Assembly (NCBI GenBank): GCA_036426205.1
Contig: CM071568.1
Coordinates: 52,054,040 to 52,118,039, forward strand
Length of the DNA stretch: 64,000 nucleotides
DNA from: Ascaphus truei
Taxonomy: Eukaryota > Chordata > Amphibia > Anura > Ascaphidae
Direction: 5' to 3'
The notes below the pieces were generated by a model. It saw only the letters and a list, made by a program, of their open reading frames with translations, had not been told where the DNA came from and did no database searches. This document shows positions 1-8,462 of the stretch, piece by piece; within the stretch, counting starts at the first letter, position 1, and each line of letters opens with the position of its first letter. A program made the translations under genes and the position numbers.

Positions 1-302
1 TGACGGCCCCTGATCAGGCCCTACTATCCAGGTATGTGACCCGCGGAAACGTATACCTTGCAAGGCCTTCTGTGGGTCCGGGTACCCAAGTACTTGGTCA
101 CCAAAGTCCCAACGGTCTGGTAGCTGAGATGACCACAGCAGTACCGATGTCAACGGTTCCAGGACTGGAACCCAAGTCAACTCGTCTGGCGGGTGAGTCG
201 ACTTCCCCGGGGGTGTTGGGTGTGTCTCCTCTGGTGGTGCCGGAGCAGGCCTGCTTCGTGTTGATTGCTACCAGAGAGAGCCGGATGCCCCCACATCGTG
301 GC
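1..302 (+). pseudogene. Reading frame of unidentified mobile element, 5' part, open at window edge
   Basis: The frame through positions 3-302 has no stop and runs off the left edge, so its start is outside the window. It is cut at 302 by the chromovirus insertion. Across the 5-bp target duplication the same frame resumes at 6532 and stays open to a stop at 6742-6744. That shows the two pieces were one reading frame before the insertion. The predicted peptide is rich in Pro, Ser, Thr, Gly and Val and shows no domain I recognise. Association with a longer, decayed frame further right (6532-8462) and with repeated sequence suggests a transposable-element protein, possibly gag-like, rather than a host gene. 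Confidence is fair that it was coding and low for any identity. Confidence 0.45.
298..302. repeat. Target-site duplication, left copy (GTGGC)
   Basis: GTGGC directly abuts the outer end of the left LTR and is repeated exactly at 6527-6531 beyond the other LTR. A 5-bp duplication is usual for Ty3/gypsy integration. Confidence 0.85.
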
Positions 303-1289
303 TGTAATGCCTGTGTGCCCGCAGACCTTGCCAGTCCCAAGTACTGAGGAGTACCCCAAGTACTAAGGGTATAACACACACTCACATCAGTGAGGGCATG
401 CCTGGAGTGTGGTAATTGCGTTGCCGGGCCTGGTGAGTAAAGGTAAATGTTATACTTGCTGAATCCGGGGTGCCAGAGGTCGGAAGGTAATGTCCAAAAG
501 CCAGAGTTCAGGGGTTGGAGAGCAGCGTAGTGATGTCTGAAAGCCAGGGTTCAAGAGCAGGAGAAGGCAGCATAGTCAAGTCCAAAGCAGAGTTCAAGTT
601 CAAACCAAAGGAATCCAAACAGGGGCAGGGACAGGAACCAGAGCTGAAACAGACAAGGGAGCTAGGCATAGACACTGCACACACAGGAGCTACAGGAAAG
701 CTATGCAGAGTAAGGACTGAGAGGAGAGAGAGAGGTTATATGGGAAGAAGGGCCAATAGGGGTGAAGGGAGGAGCAGAGGTTTGAGTGGGTAATTACAGG
801 GATAGGTCTGTGAGATCAGTGGAGGAGACAGGGAGGTAATCGAGGGTAATTGCCTGCAAATGACGGGGGCGGAGCTAATGCCTGGGGAGGGTTGGTAACT
901 AGAGCGGGTGCGCGCCCCTTCTGTAACCTTGTTATGTGCGCGCACCACGTGTGTACAAGAGCGTGGGGGAAGCATCGCGGAGGAGGCGCTCGGTACGGGA
1001 GACAGAGGGGAAGGAGGAGCGGAGGAACCAGGTAGAGAAAGGGCTGGGATGATGGAGGCATACTGAGGGGCGCTTGTACCATGATAGGAGGCAAGAGATC
1101 GGGAGCGCGCGCTCGGTGAGAGAACCGTGCGCGTGCGCAGAACGTGTGCTTGTGCGTGCGGACCGTGCCATGGAGGAACGGCGCAGGGAGGATAGAGATT
1201 GGGGATGTAGGGGAGCGGGAGAGCTAGCCTTCGTGGGACCTGGGGTGACGGGGACACGCTGGGAAGCGCGAGTCCTCCGATCCGTTACA
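303..1289 (-). repeat. 3' LTR of the chromovirus
   Basis: The 987-bp copy aligns over its whole length with 5542-6526. It carries TGTAA/TTACA ends. Relative to its partner it has about 14 extra bases near 340-355, where a short CCCAAGTACT unit is partly duplicated, and scattered transitions. The polypurine tract abuts its inner end at 1289. Open frames seen within it on both strands (for example around 515-793 and 736-1257) have no domain and come from stop-poor, GC-rich LTR sequence. Confidence 0.93.
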
Positions 1290-1302
1290 GTATCCCCCCC
1301 TT
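1290..1302 (-). other. Polypurine tract (plus-strand primer site)
   Basis: On the minus strand an uninterrupted purine run, AAGGGGGGGA (1302 to 1293), ends three bases before the 3' LTR. Its position is that of the polypurine tract that primes second-strand synthesis in LTR retrotransposons. Confidence 0.8.
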
Positions 1303-1327
1303 GAGTATCGGACTCCGGACGATCCTC

Positions 1328-1627
1328 CTAAGGTCTATGAGGAAACTTCCGACGGAACTGTCTGAGGAGTGCTGGGGCATGAATATGGTGAGATGATATC
1401 CAGGAGCGTTCCTCCGGGTCATATCCTTTCCAGTGTACGAGAAACTGAAGTCTGCCCCTGGACCAACGAGAATAGAGTATGGACTGGATTACGAATTCTT
1501 GTTGTCCTTGTATGACGACCGGATTAGGTCTCTGAGGGCGAGCTGGAAAATGAGCATTTTGGATTAAGGGTTTAAGTAGCGACACGTGGAATACAGAGGG
1601 GATCTTCATAGTAGGGTGGAGTGCAAG
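1328..1627 (-). pseudogene. Chromovirus pol: end of integrase and chromodomain
   Basis: This is the last piece of pol, in the same frame as 1628-2035 but separated from it by a TGA at 1628-1630 that looks like a decayed CGA. It encodes the short lead with the FHVSLLKP motif typical of the integrase C-terminus, followed by a chromodomain. The chromodomain shows the expected pattern: a first strand, then a basic segment, then FLVHWKGYDPEERSW and a C-terminal helix. In chromoviruses this domain is known to guide integration towards marked chromatin. It ends at a natural stop at 1328, about 25 bases upstream of the polypurine tract. Confidence 0.85.
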
Positions 1628-2051
1628 TCAGTACGCGAATGGGTTGATCCTTTCGAGGACCTTGAAAGGACCCAAAAATCTCTGGGCCAGTTTCTGGGAA
1701 GGAGTTTTGAGTTTGATATTCTTGGATGATAGCCAAACTCTGTCTCCGGGTTTGAATACTGGACCCACTTGACGTCGCCGATCAGCTTGCGTCTTTTGTC
1801 TTTGAACGGAACCTTGCAAAGCTTTTAGGATCTTTTTCCAAGAATTTTGAAAACTGGAAATGTGAGAATCTGCTGCGGGAACACCAGAGGGGAGGGAGGA
1901 GAGGGGAAGACTCCTGGGATGGAATCCGTAGTTAATGAAAAAAGGCGACTCTTGCGTGGATTCGTTTTTTAATGAGTTCATGGCAAACTCAGCCCAGGGT
2001 AATAGGTCCACCATATTGTCTTGCGATTCAGACACGAAGCATCTTCTACTG
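1628..2051 (-). pseudogene. Chromovirus pol: integrase C-terminal region
   Basis: The frame continues the integrase after the catalytic core. It contains the block around DLLPWAEFAMNS, normally just after the core in gypsy elements, then a basic stretch and the GDRVWLSSKNIKL block of the GPY/F-type C-terminal domain. It lies in a different frame from the core (2052-2570), so at least one indel and a nonsense change lie near 2036-2055, where TAA and TAG codons appear. It ends in the TGA at 1628-1630. Confidence 0.85.
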
Positions 2052-2570
2052 TTACAGAGTCTGATTCATTCTCTCCGTCTGCCCGTTGGTTTGTGGGTGA
2101 TAACCCGAGGAAAATAGAAGGGAAATGCCAAGTCTCTGAGAAAAAGCTCGCCAGAACTTAGAAATGAATTGAGTACCTCTGTCTGAAACAATCGAAATAG
2201 GAACACTGTGTAATCTGAAGATTTCCTTAGAAAAAACGTCGGCCAAGGTAGCTGAATTGGGGAGACCCTTGAGGGGTATAAAGTGTGTATGCTTGGAAAA
2301 TCTGTCTACTACCACAAGGATTGTATTCATCCCTTTAAAATTAGGAAGTTCAACAATAAAGTCCATGGAGATATGTTTCCAAGGTTGTTCCGGAATGGGA
2401 AGAGGCAGGAGGAGACCAGAAGATTTGTGTCGGACGGATTTGCTCTGGGCACAGACCGGACAAGCTCTGGTGAAGTCAAAAATGTCCATGTTCATCTTAG
2501 GCCACCAAAAGGTCCGTTTGATCATATCTACCGTCCTCTTGAAGCCTGGATGACAGCAGATCTAGACGAA
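2052..2570 (-). pseudogene. Chromovirus pol: integrase zinc-binding domain and DDE core
   Basis: The N-terminal zinc-binding part is visible through the CPVCAQSK end of the HHCC motif. The catalytic core follows, with all three acidic residues in place: Asp in SMDFIVELP, Asp in SDRGTQF and Glu in NGQTERMNQ. The integrase inserts the DNA copy into host chromatin. The reading frame differs from that of the upstream RNase H piece, so an indel lies around 2540-2570. It is the best preserved enzymatic domain of the element by motif content. Confidence 0.88.
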
Positions 2571-3318
2571 TGTCCCCACAGAAGTATTTTGTGGCGAAAA
2601 CGTGGGCAGCGTACAACCGTCCTTCTGGCACCTTAAATCTCTTAGGAATATGAGCCTGGGCTTTATTGATTTCATCCAACATATCGAAATTATTGGTGGA
2701 AATAATACACTTGGTGGGAAGAATCGTCTCCGAGGATTCATTAGATTCGTTCTCTGTGGAGAACTGGCGAGACAAGGCGTCGGCCTTGATATTCTTGGTG
2801 CCAGGAATATAAGAAATTGTGTAATTGAACCGAGAAAAGAACAAAGCACAGCGGACTTGTCGGGATCCAAAACGACGAGCCGCCTCAATGTACAATAAGT
2901 TTTTGTGATCGGTGAGGATGGCTACTGGCTCCTTGGTATCCTCGAGGAGATGTCTCCATTCTTGGAGGGCCAGAAGCTCCCGGTTCCCGACATCATAATT
3001 TCTCTCGGCCGAAGAGAACTTCCTGGAAAAGAATCCACAAGGATAGAGTTTTTCCTGTGGGGAAGATCTCTGAAAAAGCACTGCGCCGGCTCCCACATCG
3101 GAGGCATCTACTTCTAGAGTAAAAAGAAGGGAAGTATCCGGATGCCGAAGGATGGGGGCAGACACGAAGGCTCTTTTGAAAAAGTTGAAGGCTTCGATGG
3201 CTTCAGGGGACCAAACAGTCGGATCAGCACCTTTCTTGGTCAGGGCAGTGATAGGTAGAGCAATAGTAGAGAAATTACGGATGAATTTCCGGAAGTAATT
3301 AGCAAAGCCAAGGAAACG
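2571..3318 (-). pseudogene. Chromovirus pol: RT thumb/connection and RNase H
   Basis: Reading on from the TAG at 3319-3321, this segment holds the end of reverse transcriptase and the RNase H domain. RNase H is recognised from LEVDASDVGAGAVLFQ, with its first catalytic Asp, from ILTDHKNLLYIEAA, and from the NIKADALSR end motif. RNase H removes the RNA strand during reverse transcription. The frame remains open until it drifts out of register with the integrase near 2550-2570. Confidence 0.88.
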
Positions 3319-3530
3319 CTACACGGCTTTGAGGGAATTCGGCAACGGCCAGTTGAGAACAGACTTCAATTTCTCAGGGTCCATGGTGAAGCCTTTGTCA
3401 GAGATTATATAGCCTAAGAAGGCTGTGGAAGATTGATGGAAAAGACATTTCTCCATTTTCACGTAGAGGCGATTAGCACGAAGCCAAGAGAGTACCAACT
3501 TGGTATGGCGAATGTGCTCCTCCAAGCTTT
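3319..3530 (-). pseudogene. Chromovirus pol: RT segment after the catalytic motif
   Basis: The segment covers RT just after the catalytic box, including [16 protein letters not shown] and AFLGYIISDKG, which are standard in gypsy RTs. A 1-base deletion in an A run near 3530 puts it one frame away from the preceding piece. It ends in a TAG at 3319-3321 that lies where gypsy elements normally have a Gln codon, so a C-to-T change explains it. Confidence 0.87.
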
Positions 3531-3815
3531 GGAGAAAATGAGGATGTCGTCCAAACATACGATGACGAACGTTCCCAAAATGTCCCGGAAGATATCATTC
3601 ATGAATTCTTGGAACACAGCAGGGGCATTGCATAGGCCGAACGGCATCACTAAGTACTCATAATGTCCCAAACACGTGTTAAACACGGTTTTCCATTCGT
3701 CCCCATCTCTTATACGAATAAGATTGTAGGCTCCTCTTAAATTGAGTTTGGAGAATATAGAGGCCCCTTGTAGATGGTCGAAGAGTTCTGAAATCAAAGG
3801 AAGGGGGTACCGTTT
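3531..3815 (-). pseudogene. Chromovirus pol: RT palm with altered catalytic residues
   Basis: The RT palm is clear from [16 protein letters not shown]. Two key positions are changed. The first catalytic Asp (motif A, usually LDLRGAYN) reads Asn at 3741-3743, and the Tyr of the YLDD box reads Cys at 3555-3557, giving CLDD. Both are single transitions. Even without the frameshifts the enzyme would be expected to be inactive. A frameshift near 3815-3820, in a run of A residues on the coding strand, separates it from the fingers region. Confidence 0.87.
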
Positions 3816-3817
3816 TT

Positions 3818-4516
3818 TTACGTAATCTTGTTAAGCCCACGAAAGTTGATACAGGGTCTTAAGGAGCCATCCTTCTTTTTCACGAAGAAGAAGCCTGCCC
3901 CGGCGGGGGAGGTGGAATTCCAGATGAACCACTTCCTAAGATTCTCCTGGATGTATGACGTTATCGCTTCCATCTCAGGCACAGACAAGGGGTAAGACTT
4001 GGAATTGGGGAGAATGGTTCCAGGAATTAAATCAATGTGACAGTCATAAGAGCGATGAGGGGGTAACACCTCAGTCTGGGTTTTGTTGAAGACATCTAAG
4101 TATTCATGGTATACCTTTGGCAAAGCGGAGTGGGGAGATGAGGTGGTGTCGAGGCCAGCGAGCCCGGCAACAGGAGGAGAAACCGTCTTCTCTGAGGTAG
4201 CAGCCCATTGGATCAGCAAAACATTGGTCCAATCAATACGCGGGTTTTGCAGCTGGAGCCACGGCAGTCCCAGAATAATCTGGACAGTAGGGGGGTGGAA
4301 AACATCGAAGACCATTACCTCAGTATGACCATCCGTGGTGGTCAGAGTAAGTGGAATTGACTCCCAAATGATGAAGGCTGGTTGAAGCGGTCGACCGTCA
4401 ATAGCCTCCAGGCCAATGGGTGACTTTTTCTTGACTAACGGAATTTGGTTGTTGCAAGCGAAGGCATGATCAAGAAAGTTGCCACCAGACCCGGAGTCGA
4501 TGAATGCTTCCACTTA
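3818..4516 (-). pseudogene. Chromovirus pol: protease and RT fingers
   Basis: The retroviral-type aspartic protease is recognised from AFIDSGSGGNF, with the active-site Asp-Ser-Gly, about 8 codons in. Further on come the HRSYDCHIDL linker block and the RT start with GFFFVKKKDGSLRPCINFRG. A TAA at 4514-4516 interrupts the pol frame just before the protease active site, in place of what is probably a Gln codon. Upstream of that stop the pol frame is open back through 4648, overlapping the end of gag. Confidence 0.88.
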
Positions 4517-4626
4517 TATTTGAAGATCAGGACCCACGAGAGTTATGGGGAGTAATATCTTCTTCGGTAGTTCATTAGGGAGAGAGGGGCAAGGAGAAAT
4601 AGTACCCAGTAGAAGCCCCTCTACCT

Positions 4627-5487
4627 TTATTGGGCGTTCCCGTTTCCCGGTTTCAAGCAGCAGTGACGAAGTTGGTGTTCTGGGGAACCGCAGTAATAGC
4701 AGAGACCCTCCTCGTGGCGTCGCGCTTTCTCAGCGGCCCGAAGCTGTTGGCTACCGATCTGCATCGGTTCAGGGGCGTCCAACGCAGGTAAGGCCAATGG
4801 AGGAGACCTAGGAGAAACAGGCAAGGACGAGAGAGAACGAGAACGGTGGCGCTCGTGGCGTCGTTCTTGAGTGCGCTGATCCATCCAGATACTGAGGGCA
4901 ATGAGTTCCTCGAGAGATGAAGGTTGGGCGTGACCTGAAAGGTCATCCTTGAGAGATTCGGATAATCCGTGCCAGTATGCCGCAGCGAGAGCTTCATCAT
5001 TCCACTGGGTTTCTGCAGCGATGGTGCGGAACTCCACCTCGTATCTTGCAGCTGACCTACGAGCCTGAGAGAGATGAAACAAGGAAAAAGCAGCAGTCTC
5101 CCTACGCGCTGGTGTGTCAAAAACTTGTTGGAACTCATGTCGGAATTTGGAGTAATCTTGGGTTATACCTGGTCTGTGTTCCCAGAGGGGAGAAGCCCAA
5201 GTGAGAGCGTCGCCAGTGAGTAGGGCATAGACGTAGGCCACTTTAGTACATCCAGTATGGAAGTGGGACAGGGATATCTCGAACTGGACGTCACACTGAT
5301 TCAGGAACCCTCGGCAAGCGAGTGGGTCCCCGTCATACCGGTTGGGGGGTGGAATATGTGGCCCCGGATTACTTATAGGCACTGGGGCCGGAGTAGACGG
5401 TGCCACATCAGATTCCCGGAGAGATAAGTTAGAAAGTCTCTGTGTGACATTAGTGAGTTGGTCGCTTAGGAATTGCCAATGTTCCAT
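4627..5487 (-). CDS. Chromovirus Gag, intact frame
   Basis: The gag frame is unbroken: 286 codons from ATG at 5485-5487 to TAA at 4627-4629. I chose this start because it lies 54 bases inside the 5' LTR boundary and begins the recognisable Gag; the open frame extends further upstream to 5679, into the LTR. A capsid-like region covers about residues 45-210, with sushi-type blocks such as YDGDPLACRGF and YEVEFRTIAAE. A CX2CX4HX4C zinc knuckle (CYYCGSPEHQLRHC) starts near residue 263 and would bind the RNA genome. Gag assembles the particle. It ends 13 bases after a GGGAAAC slippery site that would feed ribosomes into pol. It is the only element protein that survives intact, so it could still be translated if the LTR is transcribed. 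Confidence 0.85.
   Translation of the reverse strand: MEHWQFLSDQLTNVTQRLSNLSLRESDVAPSTPAPVPISNPGPHIPPPNRYDGDPLACRGFLNQCDVQFEISLSHFHTGCTKVAYVYALLTGDALTWASPLWEHRPGITQDYSKFRHEFQQVFDTPARRETAAFSLFHLSQARRSAARYEVEFRTIAAETQWNDEALAAAYWHGLSESLKDDLSGHAQPSSLEELIALSIWMDQRTQERRHERHRSRSLSSLPVSPRSPPLALPALDAPEPMQIGSQQLRAAEKARRHEEGLCYYCGSPEHQLRHCCLKPGNGNAQ
4642..4648 (-). promoter_or_regulatory. -1 ribosomal frameshift heptamer GGGAAAC
   Basis: In the gag frame the codons read as G GGA AAC, exactly the X XXY YYZ pattern. The pol frame is the -1 frame and is open across the site. The gag stop lies 13 bases downstream. The same heptamer drives frameshifting in the sushi-derived mammalian gene PEG10 (established knowledge). 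I did not fold the downstream RNA. Confidence 0.8.
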
Positions 5488-5524
5488 GGAGACACCTTGG
5501 CCCACCTCTGAGGGGCGTACATTT

Positions 5525-5540
5525 GTTTTTGCTTTGCATA
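5525..5540 (-). other. Putative self-priming primer-binding site
   Basis: One base inside the 5' LTR end the minus strand reads TATGCAAAGCAAAAAC. It lacks the TGG start of tRNA-primed sites. Thirteen of its 16 bases are complementary to the LTR segment at 5933-5948, which lies just downstream of a TATA box and so at the predicted 5' end of the transcript. Tf1/sushi elements prime reverse transcription in this way (established for Tf1). Confidence 0.6.
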
Positions 5541-5541
5541 A

Positions 5542-6526
5542 TGTAAGGCCTGTATGCCCACAGACCTGGCCAGTCCCCAGTACTGAGGTGGGTAAGGGTA
5601 TAACATGCACCCACAGCAGTAAGGGCGTGCCTGGAGTGTGGTAATTGTGTTGCCGGGCCTGGTGAGTAAAGGTAAACATTATACTTGCTGAATCCGGGGT
5701 GCCAGAGGTCGGAAGGTAATGTCCAAAAGCCAGAGTTCAGGGGTTGGAGAGAGCAGCGTAGTGATGTCCGAAAGCCAGGGTTCAAGAGCAGGAGAAGGCA
5801 GCGTAGTCAAGTCCAAAGCAGAGTTCAAGTTCAAACCAAAGGAATCCAAATAGAGGCAGGGACAGGAACCAGAGCTGAAACAGACAAGGGAGCTAGGCAT
5901 AGACACTGCACACACAGGAGCTACAGGAAAGCTATGCAGAGCAAGGACTGAGTGGACAGAGAGAGGTTATATGGGAAGAAGGGCCAATAGGGGTGAAGGG
6001 AGGAGCAGAGGTTTGAGTGGGTAATTGCAGGGATAGGTCTGTGAGATCAGGGGAGGGGACAGGGAGGTAATCGAGGGTAATTGCCTGCAAATGACGGGGG
6101 GCGGAGCTAATGCCTGGGGAGGGTTGGTAACTAGAGCGGGTGCGCGCGCCTTCTCTAACCTTGTTATGTGCGCGCACCGCGCGTGTTCCAGAGCGTGGGG
6201 GAAGCATCGCGGAGGAGGCGCTCGGTACGGGAGACAGAGGGGAAGGAGGAACGGAGGAACCAGGTAGAGAAAGGGCTGGGATGATGGAGGCACGCCGAGA
6301 GGCGCGTGTACCATGATAGGAGGCAAGAGATCGGGAGCGCGCACGCTCGGTGAGAGAACCGTGCGCGTGCACAGAACGTGTGCCTGGGCGTGCGGACCGT
6401 GCCGTGGAGGAACGGCGCAGGGAGGAGGATAGGGATTGGGGACGTAGGGGAGCGGGAGAGCTAGCCTTCGTGGGACCTGGGGTGACAGGGACACGCTGGG
6501 AAGCGTGAGTCCCCCGATCCATTACA
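5542..6526 (-). repeat. 5' LTR of the chromovirus
   Basis: This 985-bp LTR should hold the promoter. On the minus strand a TATA-like box lies at 5967-5973 and the predicted transcript start lies near 5945-5952. That gives a U3 of about 575 bp and R plus U5 of about 405 bp. The U3 half is rich in CpG and in ACGTG/GCGCGC words, many already decayed to TG or CA in one LTR but not the other. Confidence 0.93.
5967..5973 (-). promoter_or_regulatory. TATA box of the 5' LTR promoter
   Basis: CATATAA on the minus strand lies about 23-30 bases upstream of the segment that is complementary to the primer site, the expected TATA-to-start distance. The same box exists in the 3' LTR near 735-741. Confidence 0.5.
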
Positions 6527-6531
6527 GTGGC
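6527..6531. repeat. Target-site duplication, right copy (GTGGC)
   Basis: Exact copy of 298-302, directly after the TTACA end of the 5' LTR. Confidence 0.85.
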
Positions 6532-7892
6532 CCAGTGAATGTGTCCTTACCAACGTCTTTGTCAGATGGATCGGAAGCTGGTGCAGAGAAGTGGTGGAAT
6601 CACACGGTTGCGGCATCCGTCATAAAGGTCGTAGTGCTGCCGGATGTCCGAAGGAGCCCCGCGCCAGAGGAGGATGTTGGCGCTGCCCAAGACACCACCG
6701 CTGTGGAAAAGACCAATTCCGATCTCCTACCTGCACTTGGGTAAGACGACATCCCTTTCTACACGACAGGAGTCCACTGCGGCCTTGTTGGAGGAGGAAC
6801 CTGACGGAGCTCTGAGGTACTTCAGGTGAAACCGGAAGCGATGTCACTGCCGGCGCCGAGCATGGGCCTGCCTAAGGCTCTTGCACGCTTGGCTCTTACC
6901 GATGATGTCGTAAAGATGGCCGCCATATCGGATGCGGAACCTCCCTTGTTGGCCACCGGAGAGAGTACTGGATGGTGCTCGTCTACACCTGCTCCACTAC
7001 AGACCCCAACCCAGGGAAGAAGCCGGCGGGGATCATTCCACAAGATCCCCGTAGCGTCCCCCAGAGGACATGGACGACCTACCGGTACAAACCCTGGACT
7101 GGTCATGGACATTACTAGGCCCAGTTCACCGGCCCCAGCTGTCCCTGCCCCATATACAGCCCCTGTACCTAGCCCCATACCATCTGCTAAGAGTAAATGG
7201 AAGGCCAATCCTGAGCGATACAAACGGGATCTTTCTGGGCCCATACCCTTGGCTCCTAACCCAGTATCTCGGCCTCTGATACTGCCACCTATGTACTTAC
7301 TAAGTTCCCTTGTGAGAAATTATCTCCAGGTGTGTCCATGGACTTGAGAGACTGGGACTTTGCTGGGAAGGATGGGTGGTCATTTGAATCTGAGGGTGAA
7401 ATACCTTATGCTAGCCGCATTCCTGTGAATAGGTCTCCCAGGACGTTTAAATCATTTAGGGACTCATCCCTATCCCAGAGATCTGCTACCTCTGGTGTGT
7501 CCTCCTGGATGGACACAAGGTCCAGTAGTTCACATGAGCCCAGGGAACCCCTTAAGTGGTGAGATCCCATATTTGAGGGTTATTTCCCCAGTCTAAATTG
7601 AATGAGACTATTGCTTGTAAATGTTTCTATTGTGGATCAATGGTGGGAGGAAGGCCAACTATCCCAGGAAGAGATAGCAGAGGCCCTCCGCAATTGGATG
7701 GGTGAGATAAATTTTGGAGTAAGAGTCCTCAAGGGTCCCTCCATCTTCTACCAGGAGGTTGAGTTAAGTGAACCTCCGTTCTGGGTATTAACTGGTCAGG
7801 GACATGGCCATAAGATTCAAAGGTTAAGAAGAGCTGACCGTGCTATTCTCCATAGGTACCGTCAATCTCACAGGTATACTTTTCTGTATGTG
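6532..7892 (+). pseudogene. Reading frame of unidentified mobile element, middle part (decayed)
   Basis: This continues the frame cut at 302. The first part is open to a stop at 6742-6744. The same frame reopens at about 6826-7347 with a Pro- and Ser-rich stretch (repeated APxPxP-like words). A shift to another frame then gives 7332-7562, and 7602-7892, separated by one or two stops, gives an acidic, Trp-containing helical-looking segment (for example IVDQWWEEGQLSQEEIAEAL). The overall picture of a Pro-rich region followed by a compact domain resembles a Gag-like polyprotein, but I recognise no family and do not name one. It is interrupted at 7892 by a 208-bp insertion and continues at 8118. 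Confidence 0.4.
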
Positions 7893-8117
7893 GATTGTGT
7901 GAGGTAAGGGCGCCACTGCGCATGACAAAACTCCACTAGGTCCCGGATGATGCAAAAAACTTTATTGGCACATGATTACACTAGGGCTACACCACGATCT
8001 CCCCCTCTACGCGTTTCACCCTCTAGAATAGGGCTTCGTCTTGGGGCTTCGCCACTGCTGTGTAGCTGAAGCGCAGGACAGTTTTTTTCTTTTCTTTCGG
8101 ATACTTTTCTGTATGTG
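7876..8117. mobile_element. 208-bp insertion between perfect 17-bp direct repeats
   Basis: The 17-bp string ATACTTTTCTGTATGTG occurs at 7876-7892 and again at 8101-8117. The older reading frame joins smoothly when the 208 bases between (7893-8100) are removed, so this is a real insertion. Its minus strand has an AATAAAG signal (about 7950-7956) and a GGTGAAACGCG word; the plus-strand right end is T-rich. A long perfect duplication suits target-primed (LINE-type) integration, but no poly(A) end is seen, so the mechanism is open. Similar ACGTTTCG and CTTC-GGG words occur near 9285, 14757, 39905 and 40545. Confidence 0.6.
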
Positions 8118-8462
8118 CCTGAACCCATAATGGCCGAAATATATCAACACCATCACGAGTGGTTGAGGTTGGCGTTCATTAAGAATTTTAAGACCAAAAC
8201 ATGTGAGGACAGGTTAATTAAGGATGACAAGGTTTGTTCTGCAATGGACGAATGGCTTGTGGGCACATGTTGTTAAATACTTCAATGTTAGTATTCTCAT
8301 GAGTAAGGGTAATTTAGTTAAACCCTTTGGCCAAAGCGTTATAAGCCTGCAGCCTGTGGCATGACCAGTATGCAGGTCCTAACACTACCTGTGAAAATTC
8401 TCATTTACCTCCGCTGTGGAGGGGAAATGGTCTTAATAGACATGTCCTGCACAGGAACATGA
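8118..8462 (+). pseudogene. Reading frame of unidentified mobile element, 3' end
   Basis: The frame resumes after the 17-bp repeat and runs to about 8270, with one frameshift there. It then follows a segment that ends at TGA 8460-8462. The last 60 or so codons are better preserved in the inverted copy at 8847-9056 on the minus strand, where they stay open to a stop at the matching place. The shared end supports this as a true C-terminus of a protein. No family recognised. Confidence 0.4.

Larger units (their letters stand above)
303..6526 (-). mobile_element. Ty3/gypsy chromovirus (sushi-like LTR retrotransposon), full-length but defective
   Basis: This is a complete element read on the minus strand: 5' LTR (5542-6526), primer site, gag, protease, reverse transcriptase, RNase H, integrase, chromodomain, polypurine tract and 3' LTR (303-1289). 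Both LTRs begin TGTAA and end TTACA, and the whole is bounded by a 5-bp GTGGC target duplication. The domain order with integrase after RNase H, plus a C-terminal chromodomain, marks a chromovirus. The gag sequence, the GGGAAAC frameshift site and the self-complementary primer site point to the Tf1/sushi group. A hand alignment of about 530 bp of the two LTRs gives roughly 19 substitutions and two small indels, near 96% identity, mostly transitions. The pol region is broken in at least seven places, so it cannot move by itself. It sits inside another element's reading frame. Confidence 0.95.

Noticed and set aside
736..1257. Open frames inside both LTRs (also 5932-6522, 5967-6494)
   Set aside because: They occur in the stop-poor GC-rich U3 of both LTRs, lack domains, and differ in frame between the two copies.
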